Below are positions 8,509 to 18,300 of a stretch of DNA of 64,000 nucleotides, piece by piece; the stretch's first letter is position 1; every line of letters starts with the position of its first letter. A program made the translations under genes and the position numbers. The notes beneath the pieces were generated by a model. That model had not been told where the DNA came from. It did no database searches and saw nothing but the letters and a program-made list of their open reading frames with translations. The DNA is from Saccharicrinis sp963666825. GTDB lineage: Bacteria > Bacteroidota > Bacteroidia > Bacteroidales > Marinilabiliaceae. The DNA lies in contig OY763044.2 of assembly GCA_963666825.2 (NCBI GenBank), positions 5,394,001 to 5,458,000 on the forward strand. Direction: 5' to 3'.

Positions 8509-11500
8509 GTTCTTTTCACTGATATATTCTGGATTGGCAGGTAAAAGTAGATGGATGATTTCATCTATTTTGATTTTAATAGGGGTGCTTACTTATTTTA
8601 TCTATCAGGTAAAGTTTGAGGAAGATATTACATCCTTAATTCCAATGGATGAAAGGATTTCTGAGATGAGTCAAACCTTTGCCAATTCAAAGTTTGCTGA
8701 TCAGTTGATTTTTACGGTATCAATGAAGGATACCAATGAGGTTAATGAAAGAAAATTAATATCAGTCCTTGATTCTTTAAGTGAATTCTTATCAAAAGAT
8801 ACTCTACTGGTTAAAGAAGTACGGAATAATGTTGATGAAGCTGCAACAGCCAAGGTGTATGATTTCTTTTATCACAATCTGCCAATTTATATGACAGATG
8901 CTGATTATGCATACTTGGATACTATTATTTCAGCAGGGAATATAAATGCATTAATGCAAAAGAATTACAAAACTATTGTTTCTCCAACAGGTTTTGGTGC
9001 AGGTAAGTATATACTAAAAGATCCGTTGAGCTTGGTGCCAAGGTTTCTTAAGAAGCTGGAGTCTTTTCAACTTGATAAAAATTTCACCTTATACAAATCG
9101 CATATCTTCACTAAGGATAAGAAGCATATATTGGCTTTTGTTGATCCTCTGTATTCATCAAAAAATACTAAGCAAAACAGGCTACTAATTGAAAAGGTGG
9201 ATACTTATCTTCAGAACTCAATTCCTGAAGATGTACATGCTGAGTATTATGGTGGGACTGCAGTTGCTGTAGCCAATGCAAACAGGGTACAAAAAGATAT
9301 TATTACGACCATAAGTATTGCCGTAATATTGTTGCTGCTACTTTTTGTCTTCATCTTTAAAAATATAAAAGTCCTTGCAGTATTGTTTTTTCCTGTTGTT
9401 CTAGGAGTTGGTATTTCAATAGTGCTGCTGTCATTTATGTATGCAACTATTTCTGCCATTGCGCTTGGAGTAGGTGCCATTCTAATTGGAATATCCATTG
9501 ATTTTTCGCTGCATTATTTTTCTCATGTTCGATATGGGCATAGTCCAAAAGATATTATCAAAGATATTTCTGATCCGGTAATTATGAGTAGTTTAACTAC
9601 AGCAAGTGCATTTTTATGTTTGAATGTAGTAAACTCAGAAGCTCTAAATCAGTTGGGATTATTTGCCGGGATGAGTGTAATGGCATCTTCTATTCTGGTA
9701 TTAATTATTCTTCCATTAATATTTAAACGGAAAGTAAATGTTCAGCCTAAACAACATAACACTGTAATCGATAGGTTTGCTGGTTATGAGTTTCATAAAA
9801 ATAAATACTGGATTATTGGTGTAATTGTATTAACTGTAGTTTTTTCAATTGCAGGAAAGTCCATTACGTTTGATGCAGATATTGCCAATCTGAACTATCT
9901 TCCAAAGGAATTAGCTCAAGCAGAGAAAAACCTGAAGAGCATTAGTTCTGAAGCCGCCAGTGCCATTTACGTTGTTACTGATGGTGCCACATTTAATGAA
10001 GCACTGAATAAGCTGGAAGGTCATACGCAATTATTTCAGGATCTTGAAAATGAAGGAATAATAGCATCCTTGAGCACTGTGAACTCCTTACTTGTATCTG
10101 AAGATTTGCAAAAAGCTAAAATTGAAAAATGGAATCAGTTTTGGCATAAAAAAGGAGATGAATCCACTATTGATGTTATTGATGAAGCCGGTGCAAATAA
10201 TCATTTTAAATCTGGTGCATTTAAATCATTCTTTAAAGTAATCCAAAAATCATATTCAACAATTAGTCAGGCAGATATTGATATAATACGGAAATTGTTT
10301 CTGTCTAATTTAATTAATGAACGTGATTCAAAAGTTTCTTTGGTTTCAATTTGCAAAGTTGATCAATCTAAAAAGGAGGATTTTTTCAAAGCTTTAAGTG
10401 GAAACAAGGATTTATTGGTTTTAGATAAGCAGTTTTTTACCAATCAGTTTTTCGAAATTTTGAAAGATGACTTTAATAAACTGATTAATTACTCCATGAT
10501 AGTAGTTTTCTTAATTGTACTAATATTCTGGGGTAGGTTTGAGTTGGCTGTGATTACCTTTATTCCAATTGTGCTAAGCTGGCAATGGACTATTGGTTTA
10601 ATGGGATTCTTCAATGTAGAGTTTAATATTTTCAATATTATTATCTGTACTTTCATTTTTGGTTTGGGGATAGACTACTCCATATTTGTAATGCAAGGAA
10701 TGATGAATAATTATAAGTATGGAGGAAAAAGTATTCTTCCTTACAAAGTGTCTATTATTCTTAGTGTTACAACAACGCTTATTGGTGTTGGGGTATTGAT
10801 CTTTGCTAAACACCCTGCTTTAAAGTCTATTGCATTGGTAACCATATTTGGTATCTTTTCGGTAATCATTATTACGTTTACCATTTTACCATTCCTATTT
10901 AATTTATTGACTCACACTAAAAATAAAAAGCGTCAGTTCCCAATTATTTTGGTTGATGTAATTGTATCGTTTGTATCGTTTGCAATCTTTTTGTCAGGAG
11001 TAATCTTTTTATCTGTTTTAGTTTTACTGTTTAAATACACACCTTTCTTCTCAGATGCGAAAAAGACGGTTATTCACTATTTGCTTTTTCTGAACTGTAA
11101 GTTGGTTGTAGGAATAAACTTCCTGTTTAAAAAGGAATATATAGATCAACATAAGTTCAATCTGGAAAAACCTGCAGTTATTGTATGTAATCATCAATCA
11201 CATTTAGATATTGCATTAATTCTGTTGATGAGTCCTAAAATATTTGTATTAACAAACGAGTGGGTTTGGAAGAATCCTTTCTATGGTTTAATCATCAGAT
11301 ATATAGATTTCTACCCTATTTATACTGGAATTGATAATGGATATGAGAAAATCAAAGAGAAGGTTAATAAAGGATATTCTGTATTGATTTTCCCTGAAGG
11401 AACCAGAACAAAAGACGGAAAGATCAACCGTTTTCACCAAGGTGCGTTTAGTTTAGCTGATTATTTAGGATTAGATATATTACCAGTTCTTTTACATGGG

Positions 11501-12337
11501 GCTTATGATTGTATGCCCAAAACAGAATTCTTTTTAAGAGCAGGACATGTTACACTTAAGTTTTTTGACAGAATTAAAGTAGAACCTGCTGATGTTGAAA
11601 AAGGAATTACCTATCGTCCTCAGGCTAAAAAGATGACAGCTTTTTACAGGGAACAATATGCTTTGATGAGGAAAGAAAAAGAAACAGTAGATTTCTTTGC
11701 CAGAAAATTAAAGAACCAATACGTGTTTAAAGGTCCCGTTTTGGAGTGGTATTTACGCGTGAAAATATCATTAGAGAAAAATTACCGTTTTTATGATGAA
11801 TTACTTCCAAAGCAAGGGGAAATTGTTGATGTAGGATGTGGTTACGGTTTTTTATCCAATATGCTAAGTTATACAGGTGAGGAAAGAGAAATTGTGGGAT
11901 GGGATTATGATGGCGAAAAGATTGCTGTAGCAATAGAAGTGGCAGGTTATTCAGATAGAGTTTCTTTTGAAGAAAAAGATATTGTAACAGAAGACTTTGA
12001 GTCCGCAGATGTTTTTGTGTTTAATGATGTGCTTCATTATTTCTCAGAAGAACGTCAATTGACCGTACTTAAAAAGGCTTATCAAAATTTAAATGATGGT
12101 GGTTCAATTGTAATTCGTGATGCGGATACAGAGCTAAAGGAACGAACCAAATTTACTGCTTTAACAGAGTTTTTTTCTATTAATTTGTTAGGATTTAATA
12201 AGATGGAATATGAATTGGCATTCTTCTCATCTAAGAATATTGAGCAGTTTGCGAAAGATCATAACATGAACTTTGAAAAAGTGGATAACGCAAAGTACAC
12301 TTCTAATCTAACTTATATATTAAAAAAGAATAGTTAG
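8501..12337 (+). CDS. Trifunctional MMPL/RND-type exporter - PlsC acyltransferase - SAM methyltransferase fusion
   Basis: 1278 residues in three modules. Residues 1 to about 845 are an MMPL/RND-like transporter with two clusters of membrane helices (about 255-400 and 660-845) separated by large periplasmic loops. Residues about 870-1070 are a PlsC-type acyltransferase with NHQSHLD (about 896) and FPEGTR (about 963). Residues about 1085-1278 are a class I methyltransferase with VDVGCGYG (about 1112) and FNDVLHYFSEE. No internal stop or frameshift was seen, so this is a true fusion. It probably acylates, methylates and exports the polyene lipid across the inner membrane. Module order may reflect coupling of synthesis to export (inference). 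Confidence 0.9.
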   Translation: MHKFFSLIYSGLAGKSRWMISSILILIGVLTYFIYQVKFEEDITSLIPMDERISEMSQTFANSKFADQLIFTVSMKDTNEVNERKLISVLDSLSEFLSKDTLLVKEVRNNVDEAATAKVYDFFYHNLPIYMTDADYAYLDTIISAGNINALMQKNYKTIVSPTGFGAGKYILKDPLSLVPRFLKKLESFQLDKNFTLYKSHIFTKDKKHILAFVDPLYSSKNTKQNRLLIEKVDTYLQNSIPEDVHAEYYGGTAVAVANANRVQKDIITTISIAVILLLLLFVFIFKNIKVLAVLFFPVVLGVGISIVLLSFMYATISAIALGVGAILIGISIDFSLHYFSHVRYGHSPKDIIKDISDPVIMSSLTTASAFLCLNVVNSEALNQLGLFAGMSVMASSILVLIILPLIFKRKVNVQPKQHNTVIDRFAGYEFHKNKYWIIGVIVLTVVFSIAGKSITFDADIANLNYLPKELAQAEKNLKSISSEAASAIYVVTDGATFNEALNKLEGHTQLFQDLENEGIIASLSTVNSLLVSEDLQKAKIEKWNQFWHKKGDESTIDVIDEAGANNHFKSGAFKSFFKVIQKSYSTISQADIDIIRKLFLSNLINERDSKVSLVSICKVDQSKKEDFFKALSGNKDLLVLDKQFFTNQFFEILKDDFNKLINYSMIVVFLIVLIFWGRFELAVITFIPIVLSWQWTIGLMGFFNVEFNIFNIIICTFIFGLGIDYSIFVMQGMMNNYKYGGKSILPYKVSIILSVTTTLIGVGVLIFAKHPALKSIALVTIFGIFSVIIITFTILPFLFNLLTHTKNKKRQFPIILVDVIVSFVSFAIFLSGVIFLSVLVLLFKYTPFFSDAKKTVIHYLLFLNCKLVVGINFLFKKEYIDQHKFNLEKPAVIVCNHQSHLDIALILLMSPKIFVLTNEWVWKNPFYGLIIRYIDFYPIYTGIDNGYEKIKEKVNKGYSVLIFPEGTRTKDGKINRFHQGAFSLADYLGLDILPVLLHGAYDCMPKTEFFLRAGHVTLKFFDRIKVEPADVEKGITYRPQAKKMTAFYREQYALMRKEKETVDFFARKLKNQYVFKGPVLEWYLRVKISLEKNYRFYDELLPKQGEIVDVGCGYGFLSNMLSYTGEEREIVGWDYDGEKIAVAIEVAGYSDRVSFEEKDIVTEDFESADVFVFNDVLHYFSEERQLTVLKKAYQNLNDGGSIVIRDADTELKERTKFTALTEFFSINLLGFNKMEYELAFFSSKNIEQFAKDHNMNFEKVDNAKYTSNLTYILKKNS

Positions 12338-12340
12338 AAT

Positions 12341-13825
12341 ATGGCAAAGTATGATATAGTTGTAATAGGTAGTGGATTAGCTGGTTTGCAATGTGCATAT
12401 CTTTTAAGTAAAGAAGGATATCATGTTTGTGTCGTTGATAAAAACGATCGAATTGGTGGTATGATGCAGTCCTTTGCCAGAGAAGGTGTCGTTTTTAATA
12501 CAGGTCTTAACTATACTGAGAGCCTGGGTGAAGGTGAGGTGTTGTATAGGTATTTTAAGCTTTTTGGACTAATAGGCAATATCACATTGAAGCAGCTTGA
12601 TATTGACCACTCTGACTTCATTACTTTAGGAGATGAAGAATATAGTGTTCCTCAAGGTCATGAAAACTATATTGAAAAACTGAAATCTTATTTTCCTGCT
12701 GAAGCAACAGGGATTGAGCAATATATGAACAAACTGGAAGAGGTTTGTAACTCATTTCCATTATACAAGTTAGAGGATAAATATACCGGCTTTGCCATGG
12801 ATAGTCCTTATATGGCTATGTCAGCATCCGGATTTATCAATGAAATGGTAGAGGATCCTGATTTGAGAGGATTATTAGGGGGAACCAACATTTTATATGC
12901 AGGTCAAAAAGATTTAACGCCTTTATATACACATTCCTTAATTGGTTATTCGTTTATAAAAAGCTCATGGCGTGTTCAGGAGGGTGGTAGTGGTATTGCC
13001 AATGTTTTAGCTAATGGTGTAAAACAAAATGGAGGAACAGTTTTACGAAATTCAGAGGTAACTAAGTTTAAAGTTACAGATGGTCAAATAACCAGTTTGG
13101 AGCTTAAAAACGGAGAAGTTATAGAGGGCTCTAATTATGTTTCAAGTTTGCATCCTAAAACAATGATCCCACTAGTTGAAGAAGGGGGATTTAAGAAGGT
13201 TTTCAAGAAGAGGATTCTTTCTCTTGAGGATTCAATTGGGATGTTTTCTGTATATGTGGTTCTAAAAAAAGGAACGGTAAAATATCAGAACTATAACCAT
13301 CATTATTTCAAAACAAATAATGTTTGGACAACAAATGGGAATGATTGGCCGGAGAATTTCTTACTCTATACCCAGTACAATAAAAAAACAGGGGAGTATG
13401 CAGATGGACTGACCATCATTACCTACATGAATTATAAAGAGGTTGAGAAATGGAGTAATACAACCATTGAAAACAGGGGTGAAGATTATTTACAGTTTAA
13501 AGAAGATAGAGCTCAAAAGTTATTGGATCTGGCAGAAAAAAGGATTCCAGGATTAAAGCAAAATATACAATCTTACTATACCTCAACACCCTTAACTTAT
13601 CGTGATTATACCGGGTCAGCAAATGGATCTGCTTATGGATTAATTAAAAACTATAATAATCCAACCTATTCAATTTTAGTTCCCAAAACACGATTGAAAA
13701 ACTTGTATTTCACTGGTCAGAATTTAAATATGCATGGTATTTTAGGCGTTTCAATTAGTTCTGTGTTAACCTGCTCAAGCTTCTTAGGTGAAGAGTATTT
13801 ATACAATAAATTAATAAGAGTTTAG
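12341..13825 (+). CDS. FAD-dependent oxidoreductase, phytoene desaturase/retinol saturase-like (copy 1)
   Basis: 494 residues with an N-terminal Rossmann FAD-binding motif (VVIGSGLAGLQCAYLLSKEG, acidic residue at the end of strand 2, then RIGG). The C-terminal family motif is near YFTGQNLNMHGILGVSISS. The family includes CrtI, CrtISO and retinol saturase, which act on conjugated polyenes. It may isomerise, reduce or desaturate the polyene; the exact reaction cannot be read from sequence. It is paralogous to the next gene, with which it shares nearly collinear motifs such as STPLTYRDYTGS/SSPLTYRDYTGV. The start is 3 bases after the exporter stop. Confidence 0.86.
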   Translation: MAKYDIVVIGSGLAGLQCAYLLSKEGYHVCVVDKNDRIGGMMQSFAREGVVFNTGLNYTESLGEGEVLYRYFKLFGLIGNITLKQLDIDHSDFITLGDEEYSVPQGHENYIEKLKSYFPAEATGIEQYMNKLEEVCNSFPLYKLEDKYTGFAMDSPYMAMSASGFINEMVEDPDLRGLLGGTNILYAGQKDLTPLYTHSLIGYSFIKSSWRVQEGGSGIANVLANGVKQNGGTVLRNSEVTKFKVTDGQITSLELKNGEVIEGSNYVSSLHPKTMIPLVEEGGFKKVFKKRILSLEDSIGMFSVYVVLKKGTVKYQNYNHHYFKTNNVWTTNGNDWPENFLLYTQYNKKTGEYADGLTIITYMNYKEVEKWSNTTIENRGEDYLQFKEDRAQKLLDLAEKRIPGLKQNIQSYYTSTPLTYRDYTGSANGSAYGLIKNYNNPTYSILVPKTRLKNLYFTGQNLNMHGILGVSISSVLTCSSFLGEEYLYNKLIRV

Positions 13826-13830
13826 AAGAA

Positions 13831-15339
13831 ATGAATCAACATACTTTTGACATAGCAATAATTGGTAGTGGACTGGGAGGATTGGCTTGTGGTAGCATTC
13901 TTAGTCAAAAAGGCTATAAAGTATGTGTTCTGGAACAACATCATCAAATTGGTGGTTGTCTGCAGGATTTTAAACGAAAGGGTGTTTTGTTTGATACCGG
14001 AATGCATTATATCGGAAGTTATGATGATGGCCAGATATTAAATACACTTTTCGGATATTTTGATATTTACGATAAAATTGAGGTCTCAAAATTAGATCCT
14101 GAAGGTTTTGATGTCATCAATATTGCAGGAAAAGAATTTGCGATTCCTCAAGGGATTGGAAATTTTAAGAAAAAGCTAAAGGCTTATTTTCCGGATGAAG
14201 CTAAAGGTATTGATGTCTATTTTAATAAACTGCAGGATATTTATGATTCGGTAGATGTAATAAATCTGAGAGATCTTCCTACTGATGATTTACCACGCAA
14301 AAAAGGACTGGATGAAAATGTATTTGACTTTGTTTCTTCAATTACAGAAAACAAAGAGCTCCAGAATATTTTGTGTGGGTTGAATTCGTTGTATGCAGGT
14401 AAAAAGGAGTCTGCTTCTTTATTTATTCATTCAATAATCACGTTGTTTTATCTTCAAAGTGCCTATCAGTTAAATGGTGGAGGAGGACAGATTGCCCGCG
14501 CTTTTCAATCGGTTATTGAAGAAAATGGAGGGATTGTAAGAACAAAGGCTAAAGCAAAGAAATTACTTTGTGAAGAGGGTGAAGTAATCGCTCTGATTCT
14601 TGATTCCGGTGAAGAAATTAAAGCTCAACAATATATTTCCAATATTGATCCATTGACTACAATGGAAATGTTGGATGGTGCCAATATCCGTAAGGTCTTT
14701 CTCAAAAGACTTAGAGAACAAGAGCAAACAACCTCATGTTTTTCAGTTTATATAAAACTTAAAGAAAAGACCTTTAGATATTTAAATGCAAATTATTATT
14801 ATTACGACGAAAATAATGTTTGGGCATTAGATGAATATTCTGAAGCGAATTGGCCTCAGGGATATATGATTTATTCCAGTGAAAGTGGTGTAAATAATGG
14901 TTATGCAGAAAGTATTTCCATCATTACGCCAATGGATTATGAGGAAATGAAACCATGGGAAAATACAAGTATTGAGAATAGGGGAGAGTCATATTTAAAA
15001 ATGAAACAAAAGAAAGCAGAGCTTTTAATACAAATGGTTGAAAAAACTTTTCCTGAAATCAGGGATTGTATTGATGATGTATATACATCTTCGCCTCTTA
15101 CTTATAGAGATTATACCGGTGTAAGTAAAGGATCTATGTATGGTGTTTTAACAGATAGTCGTAATCCGTATGATTCTCAGATTATGCCAAAAACAAGGGT
15201 TAAGAATCTGTTTTTAACAGGTCAGAATGTAAATATGCATGGTGTGCTTGGCGTATCGGTTGCAGCACTTTTAACCTGTGGAGAGATATTGGGAATGAAT
15301 AACATCATGGCCGATTTAAGGACTCATGTAAAGAATTAA
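13831..15339 (+). CDS. FAD-dependent oxidoreductase, phytoene desaturase/retinol saturase-like (copy 2)
   Basis: 502 residues with the GxGxxG FAD motif (AIIGSGLGGLACGSILSQKG), GGCLQDFKRKGVLFDTGMHY and a C-terminal FLTGQNVNMHGVLGVSVAAL motif. It is clearly a tandem paralogue of the preceding gene, starting 5 bases after it. Two such enzymes may act on different ends or positions of the polyene, or as a heterodimer. Both ideas are inferences from gene pairing. No signal peptide or membrane helix is obvious, so it probably works at the cytoplasmic face. Confidence 0.86.
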   Translation: MNQHTFDIAIIGSGLGGLACGSILSQKGYKVCVLEQHHQIGGCLQDFKRKGVLFDTGMHYIGSYDDGQILNTLFGYFDIYDKIEVSKLDPEGFDVINIAGKEFAIPQGIGNFKKKLKAYFPDEAKGIDVYFNKLQDIYDSVDVINLRDLPTDDLPRKKGLDENVFDFVSSITENKELQNILCGLNSLYAGKKESASLFIHSIITLFYLQSAYQLNGGGGQIARAFQSVIEENGGIVRTKAKAKKLLCEEGEVIALILDSGEEIKAQQYISNIDPLTTMEMLDGANIRKVFLKRLREQEQTTSCFSVYIKLKEKTFRYLNANYYYYDENNVWALDEYSEANWPQGYMIYSSESGVNNGYAESISIITPMDYEEMKPWENTSIENRGESYLKMKQKKAELLIQMVEKTFPEIRDCIDDVYTSSPLTYRDYTGVSKGSMYGVLTDSRNPYDSQIMPKTRVKNLFLTGQNVNMHGVLGVSVAALLTCGEILGMNNIMADLRTHVKN

Positions 15340-15350
15340 AAAAGAAAGTA

Positions 15351-17027
15351 ATGAAGGTTTTAAAATATATACTGTTATTTTTTGTAGTACTTATTGCAGG
15401 AATGTACTTCTGGTTCAGATCCATGATTATGACTCCTCCTGAAATTCAGGATAAATCAGCATTGTCATTGGAAGTGAATCATATTTCTGATAGTCTTTCT
15501 GTTTGTGGTGACAGTTGGTTGCATAAAGATGATGGAGGAATTTATGAGTTAATGATTAGCGGTAAACCTTTTGAACTAGGAGTAAAAAACGGAAAGTTAA
15601 CTCAGGAATTAGCAGGTAAGCAGGAAGAATATTTTATTGATTTTATTAAAACATTGATTCCTTCTGAAACTACATTGAATTACCTGAAATATTTTATTAC
15701 CTATTTCAATAAAGATCTTGATGAGTATATTCATCCTGAATATTTAGAAGAGATTTATGGTATCTCGCAGTTTGCGTCTGATGAGTATGATTTTATTGGA
15801 GATAAGTATCACCGAGTACTTAACTATCATGCAGCTCATGATATCGGCCACACCATTCAAAATATGAACTTAGTAGCTTGTACTGCTTTTAGTGTGCAGG
15901 ATGAGTTGACTTGCGACAGTACCATTTATGTTGGAAGAAACCTGGATTTTTCTGCTGGAGATGATTTTGCTCGCAATAAAATAATTGTTTTCTGTAAACC
16001 TGACAAAGGCTATAAGTTCGCTTATATTTCATGGGGAGGCATGATGGGAGTTTTATCCGGTATGAATGAGTATGGTTTAACCATTAGCTTAAATTCAGCC
16101 AAGTCAGGAATCCCATTATCGGCAAAGTCACCTGTTTGCATTGTGTCTCGTGACGTTTTGCAATATGCAAAAAATATCGAAGAGGCTTATAAAATTATTT
16201 CAGGTTACGAGACTTTTGTGTCAGAATCCTTTTTAGTGAGTTCTGCTGAGGATCATAAAGTCGTTGTAATTGAAAAATCACAGGAAAAAACTGCTGTTTA
16301 TGAATCTGGTGAGTCAAAATTAGTATTGACAAACCATTTTCAAAGTAAAGAATTGGTTGATACAGAGTTGAATCAAGAATCTATTCAGGAAGGTTGTTCC
16401 TTATATCGCTTACAACGAACTCATGAATTATTGGATAATGATTCAGCCTATAATCATAAAAAAGTAATAGACATACTTCGCGACAAAAACGGACTTGCAA
16501 ATCAATCGATCGGCATTGGAAATGAATCTGCAGTAAACCAGTTAATCTGTCATCATTCAGTTGTATTTAACCCTGAAAAAAGATTAATGTGGGTTTCAGA
16601 ATTTCCATATCAGGAAAATGCATATGTAGCTTATGATTTAAATAAATTATTTAATGATGAGTTTGATATAAAATCCGGTAGTGTCACAGTGGATAGTCTT
16701 AAGGTTGAAGCAAGTGATTTTTACAAGAATGGTGGAGTAGATGAGGTTTGGAAATACAGGGCCAGAATTGATTCAATCAAGCATATCATAATTCCGGATA
16801 AATCTATTGTTTTGGGAGCTGGATATGTTGATCAATTGATTAATAAGAATCCCGATTTTTATTATGGCTATTATGTGGTTGGATTATACTATAAAGATAG
16901 AGGCGAATTCAAGAAAGCACTTGAGTTTTTTAATAAAGCATTGACTTTGCAATTTCCACGTGTGGTTGATAAGGAGCAAGTAGAAAAACAAATTGCGGAA
17001 ATTGAAGAGCTGAAAAACCAGAACTAA
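15351..17027 (+). CDS. Membrane-anchored Ntn hydrolase, C45/acyl-CoA:6-APA acyltransferase-like
   Basis: 558 residues. An N-terminal membrane anchor (VLKYILLFFVVLIAGMYFWF) precedes an Ntn-hydrolase domain with a candidate nucleophile Cys177 in NLVACTAFSV. It is followed by the family-typical GRNLDFS and GGMMGVLSGMNEYGLTISLNSA. C45-type enzymes form or break amide or ester-like acyl bonds, usually after self-cleavage before the Cys. The C-terminus (about 500-550) resembles one tetratricopeptide repeat (YVVGLYYKDRGEFKKALEFF). In this operon it could transfer or hydrolyse the polyene acyl group in the periplasm. The substrate is unknown. Confidence 0.8.
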   Translation: MKVLKYILLFFVVLIAGMYFWFRSMIMTPPEIQDKSALSLEVNHISDSLSVCGDSWLHKDDGGIYELMISGKPFELGVKNGKLTQELAGKQEEYFIDFIKTLIPSETTLNYLKYFITYFNKDLDEYIHPEYLEEIYGISQFASDEYDFIGDKYHRVLNYHAAHDIGHTIQNMNLVACTAFSVQDELTCDSTIYVGRNLDFSAGDDFARNKIIVFCKPDKGYKFAYISWGGMMGVLSGMNEYGLTISLNSAKSGIPLSAKSPVCIVSRDVLQYAKNIEEAYKIISGYETFVSESFLVSSAEDHKVVVIEKSQEKTAVYESGESKLVLTNHFQSKELVDTELNQESIQEGCSLYRLQRTHELLDNDSAYNHKKVIDILRDKNGLANQSIGIGNESAVNQLICHHSVVFNPEKRLMWVSEFPYQENAYVAYDLNKLFNDEFDIKSGSVTVDSLKVEASDFYKNGGVDEVWKYRARIDSIKHIIIPDKSIVLGAGYVDQLINKNPDFYYGYYVVGLYYKDRGEFKKALEFFNKALTLQFPRVVDKEQVEKQIAEIEELKNQN

Positions 17028-17046
17028 ATTTTATGGGGATCATTTT

Positions 17047-18300
17047 ATGATACAATCTAAAAACAGCATTTTTTTATTTATAATTTGTTTTATCTGGCAA
17101 ATATCACTTGCCCAAAGTGAAGGTAGTGATAAAAGATTTTTACCTAAACCTACAGGAACTTATTCCATTGGGACTCAATCTTTTGTTTTGCATGATACAA
17201 CCAAACTTCAGAAGAATAAAGATGCAAGGTTATATGTAAAAATATGGTATCCGGCCAAAGACACTGAAAATACTTATCACTACAATAAATACCTTGAAGG
17301 ATATGATTTGGATGAGATATATAATAATTTTAAATCTAAAGGAGTAAGCAAGCAGGATATAGAAACTCTTTCTAATTATCTTACTTATTCAAAAAAGAAT
17401 ATTCAGGTTTCCGATAAAGAAGAGGAATATCCTGTAATAATTTTTACTCCTGGATATTATTTTGGATTAAGTGACATCTATTCGGCCTATATTGAAAACC
17501 TGGCAAGTAATGGTTATATCGTTTGCACCATTACACATATCAATCAGCAAATTTCAATAAAAGGAAATGCAGATGAAGATAATTCCTTACATACAGCACG
17601 ATCTGCACTCCCTTTTTTACAATGGTGGTGGGTTGATAAAATAAACTTCAAAGATCACATGAAATCAAAAAATCAGGCTTCAATGAGTAAATACTTTTTA
17701 CGAAGATTGAAACGTTTTGATATGGTTTTAGATTCATGGGAACAAAGTACCATGTTCTTTATTGATTATTTAAAATCACAAAAGGAGAATGGTGATAATG
17801 ATTTGTTCGCAAGGATGGATCTTGCTGAACTAGGAGCTATGGGGCAATCATTTGGCGGAGCTTTGTCAAACCATATGTGTGTTACACATGATTGCATAAA
17901 GGCTGGGATTAATATGGATTGTTTTCAGTTTGGTGATGTGGTGAGTACCTATACAAACAAACCATTGATGTTGATTGAAAGCGAACAGCAGATTAAGTGG
18001 AGAATTGGAAATGAGTTTATTTATAAAGACATAAACCATCTTGAATATGCTAGGATTAAGGGAGGTCTACATTTTTTATTTACAGATTTACCATATTATA
18101 ATGTGATTCTGGATGACCAAAAATTAGATGAATTAATTGGAGAAGTAGATGGACAAAGTGTTATGGAATGGATGAATTCTATAATTTTGTCTTTTTTTGA
18201 TGGAAGCCTTAAAAATCAGAATAAGGCTCATCTCATTGAGAGTATTGACAATAAAGATCTTTTATATCAAAAATCAAACAAATGTATATACCTGAAATAG
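17047..18300 (+). CDS. Exported alpha/beta hydrolase, PAF-acetylhydrolase-like
   Basis: 417 residues with a signal peptide (FLFIICFIWQISLAQS). The hydrolase fold shows YPVIIFTPGYYFG (oxyanion region) and a GQSFGG nucleophile elbow with Ser268. A later His in GGLHFLF may complete the triad. The general layout resembles platelet-activating-factor acetylhydrolase homologues, which release short acyl groups from lipids. It is probably periplasmic and part of the pigment operon, 19 bases after the Ntn hydrolase. Its end overlaps the ligase gene by 19 bases. An esterase acting on the pigment lipid is plausible but inferred. Confidence 0.75.
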   Translation: MIQSKNSIFLFIICFIWQISLAQSEGSDKRFLPKPTGTYSIGTQSFVLHDTTKLQKNKDARLYVKIWYPAKDTENTYHYNKYLEGYDLDEIYNNFKSKGVSKQDIETLSNYLTYSKKNIQVSDKEEEYPVIIFTPGYYFGLSDIYSAYIENLASNGYIVCTITHINQQISIKGNADEDNSLHTARSALPFLQWWWVDKINFKDHMKSKNQASMSKYFLRRLKRFDMVLDSWEQSTMFFIDYLKSQKENGDNDLFARMDLAELGAMGQSFGGALSNHMCVTHDCIKAGINMDCFQFGDVVSTYTNKPLMLIESEQQIKWRIGNEFIYKDINHLEYARIKGGLHFLFTDLPYYNVILDDQKLDELIGEVDGQSVMEWMNSIILSFFDGSLKNQNKAHLIESIDNKDLLYQKSNKCIYLK

